Notes under the pieces: model-generated
What the model saw: the letters and a program-made list of their open reading frames with translations, nothing else
Databases searched by the model: none
What the model was told of the DNA's origin: nothing
Shown: one piece after another, positions 1 to 5,561 of the stretch
Numbering within the stretch: position 1 is the stretch's first letter
Layout of the letters: every line of letters starts with the position of its first letter
Assembly (NCBI GenBank): GCA_019232735.1
Contig: JAFANL010000124.1
Location: 1-5,561, forward strand
From: Aquitalea sp.
GTDB lineage: Bacteria; Pseudomonadota; Gammaproteobacteria; Burkholderiales; Chromobacteriaceae
Direction: 5' to 3'
Length of the DNA: 5,561 nucleotides
Program-made: the position numbers and the translations under genes

Positions 1-348
1 TTTCAGATAGATGCCATCCGGGGTCTGGCGGATCAACTGGTCAAAAATGTGCACGGCATCATTGCGACCTTGTTGCAGCCGCTCCACCAGTTGTTTGCGC
101 GACAGCAGATCATCGCGTTGCTTTTTCAGCATGCCGATGTCCTTGATCTGTTGATCCAGTTTGGAAATTTCTGCCTGCAGGAAGTGGTTACGGTCGTCCT
201 GGCGCGACTGGCGGGCATCCAGCACGAAGTAGCTGACACCGATCAGCAGCAGGGCTGCTGCAATGGCACAGCCCAGTAGGAGCTGGAAGCGTAGACGGTG
301 CGCGGCCTTTTTCTGCTCGCGGTGCGGCAGGAGGTTGATGCGTATCAT
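1..348 (-). CDS. pilN: Type IV pilus inner-membrane assembly protein PilN (partial, C-terminus off the left edge)
   Basis: PilN is a bitopic inner-membrane protein that binds PilM in the cytoplasm through its N-terminus and pairs with PilO in the periplasm, forming the alignment subcomplex of the type IV pilus machine. The visible 116 residues begin MIRINLLPHRE, which carries the conserved INLLP motif that docks into PilM. A hydrophobic transmembrane segment follows at about residues 24-46, then a Gln/Asp/Lys-rich segment (about 48-100) expected to form a periplasmic coiled coil, and then the family-typical stretch ending TPDGIYLK at the edge. PilN proteins are usually near 190-200 residues, so roughly 40% is missing. 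The start is fixed by a GGAGG Shine-Dalgarno 8 bases upstream and by the TGATG overlap with the pilM stop, which suggests translational coupling. Identification is from motif, topology and position after pilM. Confidence 0.95.
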   Translation of the reverse strand, partial: MIRINLLPHREQKKAAHRLRFQLLLGCAIAAALLLIGVSYFVLDARQSRQDDRNHFLQAEISKLDQQIKDIGMLKKQRDDLLSRKQLVERLQQGRNDAVHIFDQLIRQTPDGIYLK

Positions 349-1460
349 CAGTCAAACCTCCGCATGGCAAGGCCGCAGGCAATCAGCAGGGCTGGAGCAT
401 CCAGCAGCAGTTCCTTGAGACGGATGGAGTTGGACTGCACCATGGCGGTGAAGGGGTTGGCAATCATGGTGCTGATCTGGGTGCGCGAGGCGACGGCATC
501 ATCCAGGCCCGGCAGCATGCTGCAGCCACCGCCCAGCAGGATGTAGTCCACGCGCAGGTATTGCGAGACACTGACCGTGGTGTAGAAGAATTGCAGCGCT
601 CGCTGGATTTCCTGCGCCAGTGAATCGACAAAGGGATGCAACAGTTCGGATTCATAGCCATCAGGCATGGCCATGCTGCGTTTACCGTTTTCCGCCTCAT
701 CAAAGCTGATGCCGTAGCGGCGCTGGATGTCGCGCGTCAGTTGCTGGCCACCGAAGACTTGCTCACGGTAGTAGATTTGCTGGCCATTGCGGATGACGTT
801 GCAATGAATCTTGGTGGCCCCGATATCAAACAGGGCGAAGGTCTGGTTCATGCCGTGATCCGGCAGTTGCTGCTGGATCTGCTCGAAGGCGGTCATCATG
901 GCAAAGGATTCGACATCCACCAGTTGGGGACGCAAGCCCGCCATCTCCACGACGGCAACCCGCTCTTCCACCTTTTCCTTGCGGGCGGCGCACAGCAGGA
1001 CTTCCAGATCATCCAGGCTGCTGCTGGAAGGGCCGAGTACCTGATAATCCAGATTCACTTCATCCAGTGGAAAGGGAATGATCTGGTTGGCTTCGGATTC
1101 GATCATGCCTTCCATGTCTTCCGACTGGCTGACCGGAACCAATAGTTTCTTGTAGATCGCCATGGAGGTGGGAATGGCGATGGCAACATTCTTGACCGGA
1201 CTGCCCAGTCGTTTCCAGGCCTTGCGCAGGGCAGCGGCAATGCCTTCGATATCTACCAGATTGCCTTCGGAAACTGCATCTTTCGGCAGGTTTTCCATGA
1301 CGTAGCGTTCAATCTGATAGTTTTTACCCGATCTGGAAAGCTCGACCAGCTTGATCGACGTGGTACTGATATCGAGACCGAGCAAAGGAACGTTCTTGGA
1401 CTTCCCCAATCCAAGTTTATCCAGCCAGTTTGTCCCGAACCCTAATTTGTCGGATAGCAT
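348..1460 (-). CDS. pilM: Type IV pilus biogenesis protein PilM, actin-like ATPase-fold
   Basis: PilM is a cytoplasmic actin/FtsA-like protein that binds nucleotide and the N-terminal tail of PilN, linking the pilus motor to the PilN-PilO-PilP-PilQ envelope complex. The 370-residue product shows the fold's signatures in order: phosphate-1 motif LGLDISTTSIKLVELS (about residues 27-42), the family segment IESEANQIIPFPLDEVNLDYQV (120-141, shown here as one conserved block), phosphate-2 motif FDIGATKIHCNV (211-222), and adenosine motif LLGGGCSMLPGL (308-319). There is no signal peptide. It is the first gene of the operon, overlaps pilN by one base, and is divergent from mrcA. Family members are often about 350-370 residues; this one starts about 14 residues earlier than Pseudomonas-type PilM. 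The ATG at 1460 is the only early Met codon, though its Shine-Dalgarno is weak (GGGG about 9 bases upstream). Confidence 0.95.
   Translation of the reverse strand: MLSDKLGFGTNWLDKLGLGKSKNVPLLGLDISTTSIKLVELSRSGKNYQIERYVMENLPKDAVSEGNLVDIEGIAAALRKAWKRLGSPVKNVAIAIPTSMAIYKKLLVPVSQSEDMEGMIESEANQIIPFPLDEVNLDYQVLGPSSSSLDDLEVLLCAARKEKVEERVAVVEMAGLRPQLVDVESFAMMTAFEQIQQQLPDHGMNQTFALFDIGATKIHCNVIRNGQQIYYREQVFGGQQLTRDIQRRYGISFDEAENGKRSMAMPDGYESELLHPFVDSLAQEIQRALQFFYTTVSVSQYLRVDYILLGGGCSMLPGLDDAVASRTQISTMIANPFTAMVQSNSIRLKELLLDAPALLIACGLAMRRFD
357..361 (-). promoter_or_regulatory. Ribosome binding site of pilN inside the pilM 3' end
   Basis: On the minus strand GGAGG lies 8 bases before the pilN ATG. It is formed by the penultimate Arg-Arg codons (CGG AGG) of pilM, so the pilM C-terminus and the pilN initiation signal share sequence. 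This supports the chosen pilN start and tight co-translation of the two interacting partners. Confidence 0.85.
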
Positions 1461-1486
1461 CAGCTAAGGCCCCGAATAGGTCTAGT

Positions 1487-1508
1487 GCAACAGATTTTGT
1501 CCTGTTGC
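1487..1508. repeat. Inverted repeat GCAACAG-N8-CTGTTGC between pilM and mrcA
   Basis: A perfect 7-bp inverted repeat with an 8-base spacer lies 27 bp upstream of the pilM start and 15 bp upstream of the TTGCTT hexamer of the mrcA promoter. It could be a protein-binding operator serving either gene, or a hairpin in the pilM leader. No U-tract follows on either strand, so it is not a terminator. Function is inferred from position only. Confidence 0.45.
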
Positions 1509-1519
1509 GGTCAATGTTT

Positions 1520-1541
1520 GTCTTGCTTATTCCCACAAGAC
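1520..1541. repeat. Inverted repeat GTCTTG-N10-CAAGAC over the mrcA promoter
   Basis: A perfect 6-bp inverted repeat with a 10-base spacer covers the -35 region and spacer of the mrcA promoter, ending two bases before the TATAAT box. It occupies 22 bp, the same footprint as the neighbouring inverted repeat centred 33 bp away. A regulator bound here would be expected to block mrcA transcription. This is positional inference; a 6-bp arm can arise by chance. Confidence 0.35.
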
Positions 1542-1549
1542 GTTATAAT
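1523..1549 (+). promoter_or_regulatory. Sigma70-type promoter of mrcA
   Basis: A perfect -10 box TATAAT occupies 1544-1549. The best -35 candidate is TTGCTT at 1523-1528, only three matches to consensus and with a short 15-bp spacer, so the -10 carries most of the support. The predicted transcript start near 1556 gives a leader of about 24 bases before the mrcA ATG. It also excludes the in-frame upstream ATGs at 1430 and 1514 as real starts. Confidence 0.7.
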
Positions 1550-1579
1550 CCGCTTTCTTCCGAAAGCCTATTTGTAATT

Positions 1580-3952
1580 ATGTTCAAACGACTTATTGCG
1601 ATTTTGGCCGGTCTGGTCATTGGTGGAGCGGTTCTGGCAGCAGGTGCTGCGGCCATTGCGATCATCATAACCTACCCGCGTTTACCAAGTCTTGATGTGC
1701 TGACGGACTACCGTCCCAAAATTCCTTTGCGCGTCTACTCGGCAGATGGCCAGTTACTGGGCGAGTTCGGTGAAGAGCGTCGCTCCTTCTCCCGTATCCA
1801 CGAAGTGCCGCAGTTGATGAAACAGGCACTGCTGGCCGCCGAGGATGAACGATTCTATCAGCATAGCGGGGTCGACTACGTCGGCGTCATGCGTGCCGCG
1901 GTTGGCAATCTGGTGTCCGGTCACACCCGTTCCGGTGCCAGTACCATCACCATGCAGGTGGCCAAGAATTTTTTCCTTTCCAGTGAAAAGACTTTCACGC
2001 GTAAGTTTAATGAAGCCTTGCTGGCTTTCAAAATCGAACATACGCTTTCCAAGGACCAGATCCTGGAGTTGTACTTCAACCAGATCTATCTGGGGCAGCG
2101 CGCCTATGGTTTTTCCGCGGCAGCGCAAGCTTATTTCGGCAAGCCCATGACGGACTTGAGCGTGGCCGAAATGGCCATGCTGGCTGGTCTGCCCAAGGCG
2201 CCGTCAGCCTACAATCCCATTGTCAATCCAGAGCGCGCCCATCTGCGTCAGCAATATGTATTGCGCCGCATGCGCGAGCTGAATTTCATTACCCAGGATC
2301 AGTATGACAACGCGGTAAAAGAGCCGCTGCACCTCGCCAGCGCTAGCGTTGATGCCAATCAGCCCGCCTTGTACGTGGCTGAAATGGTGCGTCAGGCCAT
2401 GTATGAGCGGTACAAGGATGCGGCCTATACCGAGGGCTACAAGGTCTACACCACGCTGGACAGTCACCATCAGCAATGGGCCTATGACGCCCTGCGTGCC
2501 GGCCTGATCGATTTTGACCGCAAGCAGGGCTACCGCGCCCCGGAAAGCTATGTCGACCTGGCTTCTGCCGAAGGAGAAGACCAGACCGAAGCCCTGGATG
2601 ATGCACTGTCTGAAATCCGCGACAGTGGCGATATGCAGGCGGCCATCGTGTTGTCCGCCAGCCCGGCAGAAGTGCGTGCTTATATGCGTGGCGGCAAGGT
2701 AGCGGTGATCAAGGGCGCCGGGCTGGAGTTTGCCCGCCGTGCGCTCAGCCCCAAACTGGCGGCGGACAAACAGATTCGCCGTGGTGCGGTAATCCGCTTG
2801 CGGGCCCATGAAAAAGGCTATTGGGAAATCGTGCAGATGCCGGATGTGGAAGGGGCATTTGTTTCCATGGATCCACGTACCGGCGCCATCAAGTCGCTGG
2901 TGGGCGGCTTCGACTTCAACCGTCGCAGCTTTAACCATGTGACACAGGCCTGGCGTCAGCCCGGCTCCACTTTCAAGCCTTTCATCTACTCGTCGGGCAT
3001 TGAACGCGGCGTGACACCGTCCACCTTGTTCAACGATGCGCCGCTCACCGTGCCGGGTGCGCCGGGAGCGGGTAATTGGGAGCCAAAGAACGATGACGGC
3101 AAGTTTGCCGGCCTGATCAGCCTGCGTCGGGCATTGACCCAGTCGAAGAACCTGGTGTCGGTCCGTCTGCTGATGGCGGTCGGTACCGATTACGCCCAGC
3201 AGTACATCCAGCGTTTCGGCTTTTCGCCCAAGCAACATCCGGCCTATCTGACCATGGCGCTGGGTGCCGGTGCGGCTACGCCGCTGCAAATGGCCGAGGG
3301 CTATTCGGTGTTCTCCAATGGCGGCTATCGCATCAAGGCCTTCTATATCGACCGGATTGAGGACCAGTCCGGCCATGTATTGGCCAAGACCCAGCCGGCC
3401 GTTGCCGGACAGAATGCCACCCAGGCCATTGATCCGCGCAATGCTTTCATCATGACTTCCATGCTGAAGGACGTGGTGCGCTACGGCACGGCCGCCAAGG
3501 CCATGAGCCTGGGGCGCATGGACCTGGCGGGCAAGACCGGTACCACCAGTGACTGGAAGGACGCCTGGTTTGTCGGCTTCAACCCCAATCTGGTGGCGGC
3601 GACCTGGGTGGGCTACGATCAGCCGCGCTCGCTGGGTCGCTATGGCTATGGCGGCACGGCAGCGCTGCCGGTATGGATGAACTACATGGCCAATGCCCTG
3701 AAGGGGCTGCCGGAGGTGGAGTTGCCGGTACCGGCGGGTATCGTGGTGAAGCCGGGCGCGGGGCAGCGTGGTGGTGACGAGTACTACTACGAAGAATTCC
3801 AGAAGACCAATCCGGAACTGAAGATCGACAACCACGGTACGGTGCCGGGGAGCAATGCTTCCGATGCCGCTGCTGATGATGCCACGGCCAAGGACCCGAA
3901 TGCGCCGGCGGCCAAGGACGCGGTGGAAAACGTCAAGGAATTGCTGTTCTGA
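1580..3952 (+). CDS. mrcA: Penicillin-binding protein 1A (bifunctional transglycosylase/transpeptidase)
   Basis: This class A PBP polymerises lipid II into glycan strands and crosslinks the stem peptides in the periplasm while anchored in the inner membrane. The 790-residue product (close to the usual PBP1A size of about 800) has an N-terminal anchor at residues 8-31. The GT51 domain follows, with AAEDERFYQHSGVD (86-99, catalytic Glu88), GASTITMQ (119-126), RKFNEALLAFKIE (141-153) and ELYFNQIYLG (163-172). An inserted OB-like region lies at about 320-420. The transpeptidase domain carries STFK (nucleophile Ser463, Lys466), SKN (522-524) and KTGT (652-655). All key residues are present. The C-terminal 35-40 residues are an Ala/Asp-rich, probably disordered tail. 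The frame is open back to 1430, but the ATG at 1580 places the hydrophobic anchor at the N-terminus and lies just downstream of the TATAAT box. Its Shine-Dalgarno is poor (GAAAG about 13 bases upstream). It is also called ponA. Confidence 0.96.
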   Translation: MFKRLIAILAGLVIGGAVLAAGAAAIAIIITYPRLPSLDVLTDYRPKIPLRVYSADGQLLGEFGEERRSFSRIHEVPQLMKQALLAAEDERFYQHSGVDYVGVMRAAVGNLVSGHTRSGASTITMQVAKNFFLSSEKTFTRKFNEALLAFKIEHTLSKDQILELYFNQIYLGQRAYGFSAAAQAYFGKPMTDLSVAEMAMLAGLPKAPSAYNPIVNPERAHLRQQYVLRRMRELNFITQDQYDNAVKEPLHLASASVDANQPALYVAEMVRQAMYERYKDAAYTEGYKVYTTLDSHHQQWAYDALRAGLIDFDRKQGYRAPESYVDLASAEGEDQTEALDDALSEIRDSGDMQAAIVLSASPAEVRAYMRGGKVAVIKGAGLEFARRALSPKLAADKQIRRGAVIRLRAHEKGYWEIVQMPDVEGAFVSMDPRTGAIKSLVGGFDFNRRSFNHVTQAWRQPGSTFKPFIYSSGIERGVTPSTLFNDAPLTVPGAPGAGNWEPKNDDGKFAGLISLRRALTQSKNLVSVRLLMAVGTDYAQQYIQRFGFSPKQHPAYLTMALGAGAATPLQMAEGYSVFSNGGYRIKAFYIDRIEDQSGHVLAKTQPAVAGQNATQAIDPRNAFIMTSMLKDVVRYGTAAKAMSLGRMDLAGKTGTTSDWKDAWFVGFNPNLVAATWVGYDQPRSLGRYGYGGTAALPVWMNYMANALKGLPEVELPVPAGIVVKPGAGQRGGDEYYYEEFQKTNPELKIDNHGTVPGSNASDAAADDATAKDPNAPAAKDAVENVKELLF

Positions 3953-3957
3953 TGGCA

Positions 3958-3976
3958 GGCCACCGGCCAGGTGGCT
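3958..3976 (+). other. Small hairpin just after the mrcA stop
   Basis: GCCACC (3959-3964) and GGTGGC (3970-3975) form a 6-bp stem with a 5-base loop, extendable by one G-U pair. No U-tract follows, so it is not an intrinsic terminator. It could protect the mRNA 3' end or be incidental. Confidence 0.3.
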
Positions 3977-4027
3977 GATTCCATGTTCTTGCCCGCAATA
4001 CGATGGTGAGAACGGCGTCACACTCAC

Positions 4028-4056
4028 AGCCCACCCGGTTTTCGGGTGGGCTTTTT
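4028..4056 (+). terminator. Rho-independent terminator of mrcA
   Basis: A perfect 10-bp G+C-rich stem, AGCCCACCCG (4028-4037) with CGGGTGGGCT (4043-4052), encloses a 5-base loop GTTTT and runs into TTTTT (4052-4056). It lies 75 bases after the mrcA stop. The left flank lacks an A-tract, so it works only for plus-strand transcription. It separates mrcA from mdtA. Confidence 0.93.
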
Positions 4057-4134
4057 CATGCTTGCCAGAGTGAGCCAGCCATCAGCTTTTTGCATGTGTC
4101 AAATGGCCGTTTACGGCCGATTGCACCCGCCGGC

Positions 4135-4201
4135 TTGGCTAGCGTCATGGCGCTATGCCGATTAACATCTATGAACATGTTGGCTATAGGCAGCGTCATG
4201 G
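4135..4201 (+). repeat. Imperfect direct repeat upstream of mdtA
   Basis: TTGGCTA occurs at 4135-4141 and again at 4180-4186, and AGCGTCATGG occurs at 4141-4150 and again at 4192-4201. The two blocks keep the same order, but the second copy has extra bases between them (spacing 45 versus 51 bp). This looks like a diverged short tandem duplication or paired binding sites in the mdtA control region. Confidence 0.4.
4162..4190 (+). promoter_or_regulatory. Candidate sigma70 promoter of mdtA
   Basis: TTAACA (4162-4167, five of six matches to the -35 consensus) is separated by exactly 17 bp from TATAGG (4185-4190, four of six matches to the -10 consensus). Transcription would start near 4197, giving a leader of about 104 bases. 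An 8-bp palindrome AACATGTT (4174-4181) sits between the two boxes. It is the best sigma70 match I found by eye between the terminator and mdtA. Confidence 0.5.
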
Positions 4202-4212
4202 TGATTGCCTAT
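4186..4212. promoter_or_regulatory. Candidate operator ATAGGCA-N13-TGCCTAT at the mdtA promoter
   Basis: A perfect 7-bp inverted repeat with a 13-base spacer starts inside the proposed -10 box and spans the predicted transcription start. A repressor bound here would block transcription of mdtA, in keeping with the usual inducible control of RND pumps. No regulator gene is adjacent within the window, and I see no clear BaeR-type box. Function is inferred from symmetry and position. Confidence 0.4.
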
Positions 4213-4264
4213 CATCGCTGCTTGTCCACGGTGCATTTAGCGCCTGTTACTGCTGACCGCTTAC

Positions 4265-4283
4265 TGCCTCTGCTCCGGAGGCA
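4265..4283 (+). other. Small leader hairpin before mdtA
   Basis: TGCCTC (4265-4270) and GAGGCA (4278-4283) form a 6-bp stem with a 7-base loop, ending 17 bases before the mdtA ATG. The right arm contains the GGAGG motif (4277-4281), which is too far from the ATG to be its normal Shine-Dalgarno. The likely one is GGAAA at 4290-4294, 6 bases upstream. The hairpin may be incidental. Confidence 0.25.
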
Positions 4284-4300
4284 TATCCCGGAAACCGATC

Positions 4301-5561
4301 ATGTCCGACACCACGCCGAAGTCCACACCTGTCCTGCGCAATCTTTCCCTGTTACTACTGGTACTCGCCGCCGGGGGCTGGTGGTGGAATTCGCATCGCA
4401 ATACTGCGGCCGATGCCGCTGCGGCGCAGCGCAAGGGTGGCGGGGCGGTGGCTGTCGCTGTGGCCCCGGTGCTGCGTCAGGATGCACCGCTGCAATTGAG
4501 CGCATTGGGAACCGTGAACTCGACCTACACCGTTACCGTGCATAGCCGGGTGGATGGGCAGTTGATGGCAGTGCATTTTGCCGAGGGGCAAGCCGTCAAG
4601 AAAGGCCAGCTGCTGGCCGAACTGGACCCACGCCCTTACCAGGCAGCACTGACCCAGGTTGAAGGCCAGCTGCTGCGTGACCAGGCGCTGCTGCAGAATG
4701 CCCAGCTTGATCTCACGCGCTATCAGCAATTGCTGGCACAGAATTCCATTGCCAAACAACAGGTTGATACCCAGCAGGCGCTGGTGCGGCAATACCAGGG
4801 CACGGTGAAGCTGGATCAAGGGGCGGTGGATAATGCCCGCCTGCAACTGGATTACAGCCGTATCACCGCCCCCATCGACGGCAGTGTTGGTCTGCGCCAG
4901 GTGGATCCGGGCAATATCGTGCATGCCAGCGATAGCAGTGGCGTGGTGGTGATTACCCAGACCCAGCCTATCAATGTAGTGTTTGCCATTCCTGAAGTCA
5001 GCCTGAGCCAGGTGCTGACCGCGTCCAATGCAGCCAAGGGCAAGCTGCGAGTGGAAGCCTGGGACCGGGACAACCGCCACAAGCTGGCCGATGGCGAACT
5101 GCTGGCCATCGACAATCAGTTGAGCACCACGACCGGCACGGTCAATCTCAAGGCCCGCTTTGCCAATACCGATCAGGCACTGTTTCCCAATCAGTTTGTT
5201 AATGTTCATTTACAGCTGGGCGTACAAAGTATGGCCACGCTGCTGCCGAGTGTCGCCTTGCAGTTGGGCAAGGTGGGCAGCTATGTCTACACGGTGAATC
5301 CGGATCAAACGGTCAGCATCAGCAAGGTGAAGATCGGTGCGGTATCAGGGGAGAACACCATTATTGAAGAGGGCGTGCAACCTGGTCAGAAAGTGGTGAT
5401 GGATGGGTTGGACAAGCTGCGTGACGGTGCCCAGATCAAGGTGATTGATCATGCGGCACAAGGCCAGGCCAATGCCGGGGCGAGTGGCAGCGGGCAACGC
5501 AGCCATAATGGCAAGCAGGGTGCGAGTGAAAGTGGCAAGCGCCAGCATGCGGCTTCCGCCA
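4301..5561 (+). CDS. mdtA: MdtA-type periplasmic adaptor subunit of a multidrug RND efflux pump (3' end off the right edge)
   Basis: This membrane fusion protein bridges an inner-membrane RND transporter (MdtB/MdtC in Enterobacteria) to an outer-membrane channel for drug export. The 420 visible residues have an N-terminal signal-anchor (about 11-29) with no lipobox Cys. The first lipoyl half includes SRVDGQLMAVHFAEGQAVKKG (82-102), the alpha-helical hairpin spans about 112-183, and the second lipoyl half includes YSRITAPIDGSVGLRQVDPGN (185-205). The beta-barrel includes VEAWDRDN (251-258) and ALFPNQFVN (293-301), and the membrane-proximal domain spans about 310-382. These stretches closely match what I recall of E. 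coli MdtA (415 residues), so little is missing. The last 35 residues are a Gly/Ser/Gln/Lys/His-rich tail. The start has GGAAA 6 bases upstream and places the anchor correctly. mdtB and mdtC are expected next. Confidence 0.93.
   Translation, partial: MSDTTPKSTPVLRNLSLLLLVLAAGGWWWNSHRNTAADAAAAQRKGGGAVAVAVAPVLRQDAPLQLSALGTVNSTYTVTVHSRVDGQLMAVHFAEGQAVKKGQLLAELDPRPYQAALTQVEGQLLRDQALLQNAQLDLTRYQQLLAQNSIAKQQVDTQQALVRQYQGTVKLDQGAVDNARLQLDYSRITAPIDGSVGLRQVDPGNIVHASDSSGVVVITQTQPINVVFAIPEVSLSQVLTASNAAKGKLRVEAWDRDNRHKLADGELLAIDNQLSTTTGTVNLKARFANTDQALFPNQFVNVHLQLGVQSMATLLPSVALQLGKVGSYVYTVNPDQTVSISKVKIGAVSGENTIIEEGVQPGQKVVMDGLDKLRDGAQIKVIDHAAQGQANAGASGSGQRSHNGKQGASESGKRQHAASA

Larger units (their letters stand above)
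3953..4300. other. Intergenic region between mrcA and mdtA
   Basis: These 348 bases hold no convincing gene. In order they contain a small hairpin after the mrcA stop, a strong rho-independent terminator, a short hairpin (GGCCGT/ACGGCC at 4105-4118), an imperfect direct repeat, a candidate promoter with an overlapping inverted repeat, and a leader of about 100 bases for mdtA. The open frame from 4003 that crosses the terminator and enters mdtA out of frame has no recognisable protein features. Confidence 0.7.

Noticed and set aside
636..1145. 169-codon plus-strand frame inside pilM
   Set aside because: It is the reverse-strand shadow of PilM, with no protein features of its own.
1461..1522. 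Sigma70 promoter for pilM on the minus strand
   Set aside because: TTGACC (1514-1509) resembles a -35 box, but no acceptable -10 hexamer falls 15-19 bases downstream. I also saw no sigma54-type GG/GC pair. The pilM promoter remains unassigned.
1430..1579. Extended N-terminus of mrcA using the ATG at 1430 or 1514
   Set aside because: Both lie upstream of the TATAAT box, the first also overlaps the divergent pilM start, and the extra residues would bury the hydrophobic membrane anchor away from the N-terminus.
2204..4027. 607-codon open frame on the minus strand opposite mrcA
   Set aside because: It lies antisense to a fully intact PBP1A gene, covers the region past its stop, and shows no recognisable domain, signal or ribosome binding context. 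Long antisense frames are common opposite G+C-biased genes.
4105..4118. Hairpin GGCCGT/ACGGCC as a second terminator
   Set aside because: The stem is short, the apparent loop is only two to four bases, and no U-tract follows.
4003..4545. 180-codon plus-strand frame from the intergenic region into mdtA
   Set aside because: It reads through the rho-independent terminator and overlaps mdtA out of frame. The product is Arg/Cys-rich with no family features.
4355..5209. 284-codon open frame on the minus strand opposite mdtA
   Set aside because: It is antisense to a clearly recognisable MdtA coding sequence and is rich in His, Gln and Leu, as expected from reading its codons backwards.

Overview
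This is a chromosomal segment from a Gram-negative proteobacterium. Its gene content and order suggest a betaproteobacterium, possibly Neisseriales (Chromobacterium/Aquitalea/Vogesella-like); that placement is inferred from protein resemblance and general base composition, not from a database search. The key signature is a penicillin-binding protein 1A gene (mrcA/ponA) transcribed divergently from pilMN, an arrangement known in many beta- and gammaproteobacteria with type IV pili.

Layout: (1) Positions 1-1460, minus strand: the start of a type IV pilus assembly operon. pilM is complete, and pilN follows with a one-base TGATG overlap and runs off the left edge. pilO, pilP and pilQ would be expected just outside the window. 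(2) Positions 1461-1579: a 119-bp divergent control region with a perfect TATAAT box for mrcA and two 22-bp inverted repeats. (3) Positions 1580-3952, plus strand: mrcA, a complete class A PBP with intact transglycosylase and transpeptidase motifs. (4) Positions 3953-4300: a 348-bp intergenic stretch with a strong rho-independent terminator and a plausible promoter/operator for the next gene. (5) Positions 4301-5561, plus strand: mdtA, the periplasmic adaptor of an MdtABC-type RND efflux pump. It has no stop codon before the right edge, but its length suggests it is nearly complete.

Functionally, PilM (cytoplasmic, actin-like) and PilN (inner-membrane) form part of the pilus alignment complex, which must cross the peptidoglycan layer that PBP1A helps build. 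MdtA starts a separate transcription unit for drug export, isolated from mrcA by the terminator. All three complete or near-complete genes look intact and ordinary for their families. I found no sign of a mobile element, CRISPR array, RNA gene or undescribed system. The points most worth a second look are the inverted repeats in the two control regions.
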